A stretch of 11,012 nt of DNA, taken from the NCBI GenBank assembly GCA_964450955.1, contig CAYVFI010000075.1:1-11012 (forward strand). Direction: 5' to 3'. The notes below the pieces were generated by a model, which saw only the letters and a list, made by a program, of their open reading frames with translations, made no database searches and was not told the DNA's origin. Positions 6,986 to 11,012 of this stretch are shown piece by piece (the stretch's first letter is position 1; each line of letters begins with the position of its first letter). The position numbers and the translations under genes are program-made. The DNA is from CAYNWT01 sp964450955 (GTDB lineage: Bacteria > Planctomycetota > Planctomycetia > Planctomycetales > Planctomycetaceae).

Positions 6986-7230
6986 TTATCCTCGCTAACG
7001 CGTCGGGCTCCCAGGCTGCTACAAAGCGGCGGAACCTGCAGCCCACCACACAGGAAACCCGACACGTGATTGAGGGCATGATTAACCAATTATCCTCGCT
7101 AACGCGTCGGGCTCCCAGGCTGCTACAAAGCGGCGGAACCTGCACCCCACCACACAGGAAACCCGACACGTAAGTGAGGACATGATTAACCTCGCTAACT
7201 AGTCGGGCTCCGTTCTCAGTCCGGACCAGC

Positions 7231-7743
7231 GTGTCGGTTCCGGATCGAGGTGGAATCCTGCTGGGCGGCGTCGGTCGCGCGGCGGACGGAACCAACAGTT
7301 CCGGCTTCACACCAAACGGCAGTTCGCGCGGCCGATCGGTTTTTAATACCAGTGCCAGTTCACACGTCGACATTATCGACTTCAACGAACTTGACCCGTT
7401 TCTTCGCGAACGCAACAAAGCGCAGCAGGTTCGAATTGATCCGGTGAAAGAAAAGCGCGAACGTGAAAGTCGTGCTGCGAAGGCGCACGAAAAGCTAGCC
7501 GTAAGGGCTCAGGAAAACGGTAAGACAGACCTGGCGAAGTGGTACCGTCAGAAAGCGCGTGAGTACGCCGCGAAGACGAAATCCGCCGGGCGTCCCTGGG
7601 TTTGGCTGAAGGTCCCCGGATTTGACCGCACATCTGCTTTGCGTCAGGGGCTCCGTTTCTGGGGGGCGTTTTACTCAAGCCTCTGTGGTCTTCTTCACTC
7701 TGCCGCACCGTTGAGGGCAGGACTTCGTCGCCTGGCTTGTTAA
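7231..7743 (+). CDS. Body of a planctomycete-type secreted protein, N-terminus separated by the repeat array
   Basis: The frame is open from 7186, after a TGA at 7183 in the last repeat, and the only usable start is a GTG at 7231 without a ribosome site. The product begins with TSVSVPDRGGILLGG (counting residues just upstream of the GTG), a motif I recall from signal-peptide-bearing planctomycete proteins; secretins use a similar VPDGG / LLGG turn. A Ser/Gly-rich stretch (15-50) is followed by a strongly charged helical region (about 58-115, KEKRERESRAAKAHEKL, ENGKTDLAKWYRQKAREY). The last 50 residues (after KTKSAG) look unlike coding sequence, so the true end may be earlier or a frameshift may lie near 7590. 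Lacking its own signal peptide and start context, it is best read as the 3' part of the gene that begins at 6525. Confidence 0.5.
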   Translation: MSVPDRGGILLGGVGRAADGTNSSGFTPNGSSRGRSVFNTSASSHVDIIDFNELDPFLRERNKAQQVRIDPVKEKRERESRAAKAHEKLAVRAQENGKTDLAKWYRQKAREYAAKTKSAGRPWVWLKVPGFDRTSALRQGLRFWGAFYSSLCGLLHSAAPLRAGLRRLAC

Positions 7744-7764
7744 CCGACTGTCGTGCGGGATAAT
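7737..7764 (+). promoter_or_regulatory. Sigma-70-like promoter for the propeller / Ig-like operon
   Basis: TTGTTA (7737-7742, four of six matches to the -35 consensus) is followed after 16 bp by GATAAT (7759-7764, five of six to the -10). The start of transcription would fall near 7771, leaving a leader of about 30 nt with GGAG 6 nt before the ATG at 7803. Confidence 0.5.
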
Positions 7765-7802
7765 GAAATTCAGCCACAACCAAATAAACGACGGAGAAGC
7801 TG

Positions 7803-8882
7803 ATGAAACGCTTAGCAACACTTTGTGTGGCAGGCATGCTGCTGGCTCAGGCCGGTTCAACTGTGCTTGCTGCCAATGCCGAACTCGAACTGAAGTCCAT
7901 CGGACCCATGGCGTTCGCACCAAAAGGTGTGCTCCTGATTGGAGACCCGAAGCAGGCGGTGGTCTTTGCTGTTGAAACGGGTGACATGGCCGCGGCTGAC
8001 AAGATGGCTCCGATTAACGTTGAAGGGTTGGGTGAAAAACTGGGCGACATGCTGGGCACAAAAGCCAGCGACATTCTGGTTAAAGATCTCGCAATCAATC
8101 CACTTAGCGGAACCGCTTACCTTGGCGTCCATCGTGGACGTGGTCCCGAAGCGACACCTGTGGTGTTGAAGATTGTTGGTAGCGAGATTACAGAATTCGC
8201 TGTCGAAGAAGCAAAGTTCACCAAGGCTGCCCTGACGAATGCTCCTGAAGATGCAGGGCAGGGGCGTCGGAACAAACGAACCCAATCCATCACAGACATT
8301 GCGTTCTCTGAAGGCCAGGTCATCGTGGCCGGATTGTCAAACGAAGAATTCGCTTCGAAGTTGCGAGTGATAGACTTCCCGTTCAAGTCTGTCGACGCCG
8401 GAACCAGTGTTGAGGTCTACCACGGAGCACACGGCAGGCTCGAAACTCGTTCTCCCGTTCGTACATTCATCCCTTTCAGAATCGACGACAAGCCACACTT
8501 GCTTGCGGCCTACACATGCACGCCGCTGGTTAAGTTTCCGGTTACTGATTTGGTTCCTGGCAAAAAGATTCAGGGAACCACAATCGCGGAACTCGGCGCT
8601 GGCAATCATCCGCTGGACATGGTGACTTACGAAAAAGACGGTAAGAACTTCCTGCTTATTGCCAATTCGCGTCGCGGTATCATGAAGGTCGATACGGCCC
8701 AGGTTTCGGGGCAGGATGCGATCACGACCAAAGTTGCCCGCGGCCAGACTGCCGGCATCAAGTACGAAACAATCAAAGACTGGAAAGGCGTGGTTCAACT
8801 GGAACAGCTTGATGCCCGGCACGCTTGCCTCATCATCGCTGACAAAGACAACAGCCATCTAAAGACGGTCGCGCTTCCGTGA
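7803..8882 (+). CDS. Secreted propeller-like protein of unknown function
   Basis: The 359-residue protein starts at an ATG with GGAG 6 nt upstream. The first 23 residues (MKRLATLCVAGMLLAQAGST, then VLA) form a Sec signal peptide with likely cleavage VLA-AN, so it is exported. The rest shows repeating beta-strand units of the kind found in propellers: KGVLLIGDPKQAVVFAVE (41-58), KDLAINPLSGTAYLGV (94-109), SITDIAFSEGQVIVAGLSN (162-180), HLLAAYTCTPLVKFPV (232-247), PLDMVTYEKDGKNFLLIANS (270-289) and a final strand group near 340-357. I recognise the pattern from uncharacterised exported proteins of planctomycetes and related bacteria, but no enzyme motif is visible. It is followed by an Ig-like protein gene whose start overlaps its stop (GTGA), so the two are probably made together and may act as partners. 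Confidence 0.85.
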   Translation: MKRLATLCVAGMLLAQAGSTVLAANAELELKSIGPMAFAPKGVLLIGDPKQAVVFAVETGDMAAADKMAPINVEGLGEKLGDMLGTKASDILVKDLAINPLSGTAYLGVHRGRGPEATPVVLKIVGSEITEFAVEEAKFTKAALTNAPEDAGQGRRNKRTQSITDIAFSEGQVIVAGLSNEEFASKLRVIDFPFKSVDAGTSVEVYHGAHGRLETRSPVRTFIPFRIDDKPHLLAAYTCTPLVKFPVTDLVPGKKIQGTTIAELGAGNHPLDMVTYEKDGKNFLLIANSRRGIMKVDTAQVSGQDAITTKVARGQTAGIKYETIKDWKGVVQLEQLDARHACLIIADKDNSHLKTVALP

Positions 8883-10075
8883 CCCATTGTCTTGCATTTT
8901 CCCGGGGTAGCGTGGCGGTCAGGAAGACCAGCCGCGCTGCCCTGTTTCTTTCGGTCGCCTGTGCAGTGGTCGGACACGGCCCCGCGCTGTCGTTCGAACC
9001 GCAACAGATCCGGTTCGAACTTATCCGGGCGAAGACGGTCAGTGAAACCGACCAGGTTCGGGTGACGGGACTGCCGCCTGCTGAACTTGCACGGTTCAAG
9101 TCGCTTAACAGTACATCGCAACAGCAGGCTGTATTCCCTGTCTCGGTCGCCAAAGAACCCTCGAATGGCACCGCATCGCCCATGCTGGGGAGTTATCGAG
9201 TGGAAGCCATGGCTGTGGTCTTCGAACCTCGGTTCCCGTTCCGCGAAGGTGTTTCCTACCAGTCGGCATGGAACCTGCAAATCGGTTCGCCTGCATCCAA
9301 AAAGTTCGCGATAGAACTCAGCGACCAAACGGCACCGGAAGTCGCGCAGGTCTACCCCACATCGAAAACGTTGCCGGAGAACCAGCTGAAGTTTTACATC
9401 CATTTCTCAAAAGCGATGCGGCAGGGTGAAGCGTACCAGCACATTCAACTGTTTGAGAAAGCAACCGGCAAACTGGTCAAAACGCCGTTCCTCGAACTCG
9501 GAGAAGAACTCTGGGATCCGGACGGCAGACGGTTCACTTTGTACTTCGACCCGGGCCGCATTAAACGCGGGTTGCAGCCTCGAAGATTGTTCGGGCCGAC
9601 TTTGGAAGCCGGGAAAGATTACACACTTGTCGTCTCGCAGGGGTGGAAAGATGCGTCTGCCGGTAAACCGTTAAAGCAGTCGTTCCGAAAAACGTTCAGA
9701 GCGACTGAACCGGACACAACCGTGCCCGACCATCGACAGTGGAAGGTCATATCGCCCGCTGGCGGAACAAAGCGGCCGCTGAAGATTGAGTTCAACGAGC
9801 CACTGGATCATGCAATGCTGCATCGTGTCATCCAACCGGAATCACCTCAGGGAGAGTTGGTGAATGGGGTAGCTGAAGTTTTGCGGGGCGAGACGTCTTG
9901 GGTGTTTACACCAAGCCAGAAGTGGTCGGTCGGGATTCACACGCTGAAGATTAGCGCCGCTTTGGAGGACCGAGCGGGCAACAGCATTGGTCGTCCATTT
10001 GAGGTGGACATGATCGAAAATGCCACAAAGCAGATCCCGGACGAGTACGTGACCCTGCGATTCCGCGTCAGATAG
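8879..10075 (+). CDS. Exported protein with SbsA-type Ig-like domains
   Basis: The GTG at 8879 overlaps the stop of the upstream gene (GTGA), which suggests translational coupling. A second GTG at 8912, preceded by GGGG, would give a neater signal peptide (AVRKTSRAALFLSVACAVVG, cleavage near ALS-FE) and is an equally possible start. The mature part has at least two bacterial Ig-like domains of the SbsA (Big_5) kind. The first is near 152-275 (PEVAQVYPTSKTLPENQLKF, then YIHFSKAM) and the second near 288-378 (WKVISPAGGTKRPLKIEFNE, ending with LEDRAGNSIGRPFEV). Such domains occur in surface and extracellular proteins as adhesion or spacer modules. No catalytic motif or membrane anchor is seen. 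Pairing with the propeller-like protein suggests a two-part extracellular or periplasmic assembly, which is inference. Confidence 0.82.
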   Translation: MTHCLAFSRGSVAVRKTSRAALFLSVACAVVGHGPALSFEPQQIRFELIRAKTVSETDQVRVTGLPPAELARFKSLNSTSQQQAVFPVSVAKEPSNGTASPMLGSYRVEAMAVVFEPRFPFREGVSYQSAWNLQIGSPASKKFAIELSDQTAPEVAQVYPTSKTLPENQLKFYIHFSKAMRQGEAYQHIQLFEKATGKLVKTPFLELGEELWDPDGRRFTLYFDPGRIKRGLQPRRLFGPTLEAGKDYTLVVSQGWKDASAGKPLKQSFRKTFRATEPDTTVPDHRQWKVISPAGGTKRPLKIEFNEPLDHAMLHRVIQPESPQGELVNGVAEVLRGETSWVFTPSQKWSVGIHTLKISAALEDRAGNSIGRPFEVDMIENATKQIPDEYVTLRFRVR

Positions 10076-10081
10076 TGTTGA

Positions 10082-10198
10082 ATCTTAGGCGGCAGGTAAC
10101 AAATCGGTTCTCAGCCAGCGATTTGTTGAAGGCGGACGTCCAATCCAGCCGATTCACTCAAACGAGAACTTGGCGAAGGTCCGCAGACTTCCTAAGAT
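10082..10198 (+). ncRNA. Candidate structured RNA: three-helix fold with complementary loops
   Basis: The 133-bp spacer between the Ig-like gene and the tRNA contains nested complementary segments. ATCTTAGG (10082-10089) and CCTAAGAT (10191-10198) close the region. AACAAATCG (10098-10106) and CGATTTGTT (10119-10127) form a 9-bp hairpin with a 12-nt loop. GCGGAC (10132-10137) and GTCCGC (10179-10184), with CCAA/TTGG inside (10140-10143, 10170-10173), form a third helix. The loop of the second helix begins GTTCTC (10107-10112) and the loop of the third ends GAGAAC (10164-10169), which are exactly complementary and could form a kissing pair. I recognise no known RNA family. A 3' untranslated structure or a complex terminator is an alternative. 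Confidence 0.35.
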
Positions 10199-10208
10199 CT
10201 CACATCAC

Positions 10209-10280
10209 TACCCTGTGGTGTAATTGGTAACACAACAGATTCTGGTTCTGTAATTTGGGGTTCGAGTCCCTGCAGGGTAA
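10209..10280 (+). tRNA. tRNA-Gln (anticodon CTG)
   Basis: A full cloverleaf is visible. The acceptor stem is TACCCTG (10209-10215) with CAGGGTA (10273-10279) and discriminator A10280. The D-arm is GTG/CAC with TAATTGGTAA. The anticodon stem ACAGA/TCTGT holds the loop TTCTGGT, with anticodon CTG at 10242-10244. The T-loop TTCGAGT is present, with two G-U pairs in the T-stem. CTG reads the glutamine codon CAG. CCA is not encoded. Confidence 0.93.
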
Positions 10281-10282
10281 AT

Positions 10283-10320
10283 AGGCCGCAAGCCTGGCAA
10301 CTTGCCACGTTTCGCGGCCT
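10283..10320 (+). terminator. Hairpin after tRNA-Gln
   Basis: AGGCCGC (10283-10289) and GCGGCCT (10314-10320) form a perfect 7-bp stem beginning two bases past the tRNA. An inner TGGCA/TGCCA stem (10295-10307) stacks inside it. No T-run follows, so it may act as a terminator or as a 3' processing signal for the tRNA. Confidence 0.45.
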
Positions 10321-10480
10321 TATCTACGCGCCCACCGCCTTCCTCAGCCGCCGCGTGCTTTCTGCTTTGTGCGGCAGACCCAGTCCTGCATGCGATCTGG
10401 CACCCATGAGGCGCTGGTGGTCAAAACCTTGCCAGCCTTTCCTGCCATAGGCTATCCTGAAGCCCCTTGTCTGCCCAAGC

Positions 10481-10510
10481 TGTCCGTATTTTGCGACACG
10501 CTGTCGGACA
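10481..10510. repeat. Nested inverted repeats upstream of the small lipoprotein gene
   Basis: TGTCCG (10481-10486) pairs with CGGACA (10505-10510), and the sequence between contains the palindrome CGACA-CGC-TGTCG (10494-10506), an alternative hairpin. It lies just before the left 17-bp repeat arm. The remaining bases from 10321 to 10480 show no supported gene. Confidence 0.35.
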
Positions 10511-10513
10511 ATC

Positions 10514-10530
10514 ACCATGTTGTGTGCCAC
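10514..10530. repeat. Left arm of a perfect 17-bp inverted repeat
   Basis: ACCATGTTGTGTGCCAC is the exact reverse complement of 10942-10958. It ends 21 bp before the ATG of the lipoprotein gene, just ahead of its ribosome site. Confidence 0.9.
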
Positions 10531-10551
10531 TAGTTTCATGGAGGGCTTGGC

Positions 10552-10932
10552 ATGTTCCGCGCTCTGTTGCTGATCTCGTTCGTGTTGCTTTCCGGCTGCG
10601 CTTCCGCGCGACAGGTGACTCGAAAACTTGAAACTCCCGCCGCGATGACCCTGAACGTCACGCAGATTGTCGCGAATGGCACATCGGTTGATGACGCTAT
10701 CGCCGTAATGCAATCCGAGGGCTTTGAATGTACGGTCGAACGCCAATCGAAATTTGATGAACGTCGTCATTGGTCGGAACCCGGTGAGATCCATGAGAAC
10801 ATCGACTTCATCCGTTGTCGACGTGTGGATTCTGCTGGTTTCCTGATGTCGCGATATTGGAACGTTGCAATCGTGTTGAATGGTGACACAACGAGCGAGG
10901 TGTTGGTTTCACATTTCATTGATGGCCCTTAG
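10552..10932 (+). CDS. Small lipoprotein of unknown function
   Basis: The 126-residue product starts at an ATG with GGAGGG 6 nt upstream. It has a textbook lipoprotein signal (MFRALLLISFVLLSGC, lipidated Cys16), so it should be membrane-anchored. The mature part begins with a Ser/Ala/Arg stretch. A helical segment, SVDDAIAVMQSEGFECTVER (65-84), resembles the compact alpha/beta lipoprotein domains common in planctomycetes, and a strand-rich C-terminal half follows (IDFIRCRRVDS, YWNVAIVLNGD, EVLVSHFIDG). Two further Cys residues (in FECTVE and FIRCRR) could form a disulphide. No enzyme motif is seen. The gene sits alone behind tRNA-Gln, tightly enclosed by a perfect 17-bp inverted repeat whose arms lie 21 bp before the start and 9 bp after the stop. 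That suggests a possible small mobile cassette. Confidence 0.8.
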   Translation: MFRALLLISFVLLSGCASARQVTRKLETPAAMTLNVTQIVANGTSVDDAIAVMQSEGFECTVERQSKFDERRHWSEPGEIHENIDFIRCRRVDSAGFLMSRYWNVAIVLNGDTTSEVLVSHFIDGP

Positions 10933-10941
10933 CAATGGCCC

Positions 10942-10958
10942 GTGGCACACAACATGGT
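10942..10958. repeat. Right arm of the perfect 17-bp inverted repeat
   Basis: GTGGCACACAACATGGT mirrors 10514-10530 exactly and begins 9 bp after the lipoprotein stop codon. It is followed by a small GCCC-TTC-GGGC hairpin (10971-10981); nothing else is recognisable up to the window end. Confidence 0.9.
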
Positions 10959-11012
10959 TTTTACGCTGAGGCCCTTCGGGCACACCTTCCAACTTTGTCA
11001 ACGCGGGCTGGC

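Larger units (their letters stand above)
6634..7211. repeat. Gapped tandem array of ~104-bp units with terminal inverted repeats
   Basis: At least four copies share the core CTCGCTAACGCGTCGGGCTC, followed by CCAGGCTGCTACAAAGC and GGCGGAACCTGCA. Cores begin near 6660, 6830, 6986 and 7090, and a degenerate fifth half-copy (AACTAGTCGG instead of AACGCGTCGG) lies at 7190-7211. The two fully readable copies are exactly 104 bp apart and almost identical. Within a unit the left arm TCCTCGCTAACGCGTCGGG (from 7093) and the right arm CCCGACACGTAAGTGAGGA (to 7180) are inverted copies with about 16 of 20 matches. The element is thus about 88 bp with 20-bp terminal inverted repeats, plus a short linker containing CATGATTAAC. 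Two 100-N gaps lie inside, so copy number and total length are not known. Confidence 0.85.

Noticed and set aside
6634..7211. Regular repeats that might be a CRISPR array
   Set aside because: The whole 104-bp unit is conserved, including the linker, so there are no unique spacers; the units have inverted ends of their own and no cas gene is nearby.
6625..7418. Minus-strand reading frames through the array (peptides with LGARRVSED)
   Set aside because: They exist only because the repeat happens to lack stops in those frames. The 104-bp period is not a multiple of three, so the frame changes from copy to copy, and the N gaps inflate the apparent length.
8337..9403. Minus-strand ORFs antisense to the propeller and Ig-like genes
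   Set aside because: The plus-strand genes have a promoter, ribosome site, signal peptides and coherent domains; the antisense products do not.
10324..10794. Minus-strand ORF of 156 codons overlapping the small lipoprotein gene
   Set aside because: It is antisense to a gene with a clear ribosome site and lipobox, and its product has no recognisable features.

Overview
The window looks like a piece of a draft planctomycete genome. The gene families fit that phylum: a YfbK-type von Willebrand lipoprotein, secreted proteins of unknown function with an SVPDRGG / LLGG motif, a secreted propeller-like protein and an SbsA-type Ig-like protein. So does the dispersed repeat whose core reads CTCGCTAACGCGTCGGGCT, and the relaxed use of Shine-Dalgarno sites. 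The assignment rests on recognition, not on a search. Two runs of exactly 100 N show that this is scaffolded short-read sequence with unresolved repeats.

Left half (1-6440), all on the minus strand. Reading in the direction of transcription it holds: a UvrD/PcrA helicase (6440-4176); a 45-residue lipoprotein (3880-3743) immediately upstream of a vWA-domain lipoprotein (3627-1954), probably co-transcribed; a tiny zinc-ribbon gene broken by one missing base (1765-1572); and an M16 peptidase-like protein whose zinc-binding residues are all replaced (1430-186). A G/C-rich imperfect palindrome follows it (42-158).

Middle (6441-7800). A short divergent region contains a 13-bp palindrome next to the uvrD start. 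On the plus strand a signal-peptide-encoding ORF (6525-6644) runs into an array of about 104-bp units with terminal inverted repeats (about 6634-7211). The array is interrupted by both N gaps, so its true size is unknown. Directly after it comes the body of a planctomycete-type secreted protein (7231-7743). I infer that the array split one gene.

Right half (7800-11012), plus strand. A sigma-70-like promoter precedes a two-gene operon: a secreted propeller-like protein and, overlapping it by GTGA, an exported Ig-like protein. The 3' intergenic region can fold into a three-helix structure with complementary loops (10082-10198), just before tRNA-Gln(CTG). A small lipoprotein gene (10552-10932) then lies tightly between two perfect 17-bp inverted repeats. 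No complete mobile element, CRISPR array or defence system is visible. The most unusual items are the gapped repeat array in a split gene, the candidate structured RNA, the 17-bp repeat cassette and the broken zinc-ribbon gene.
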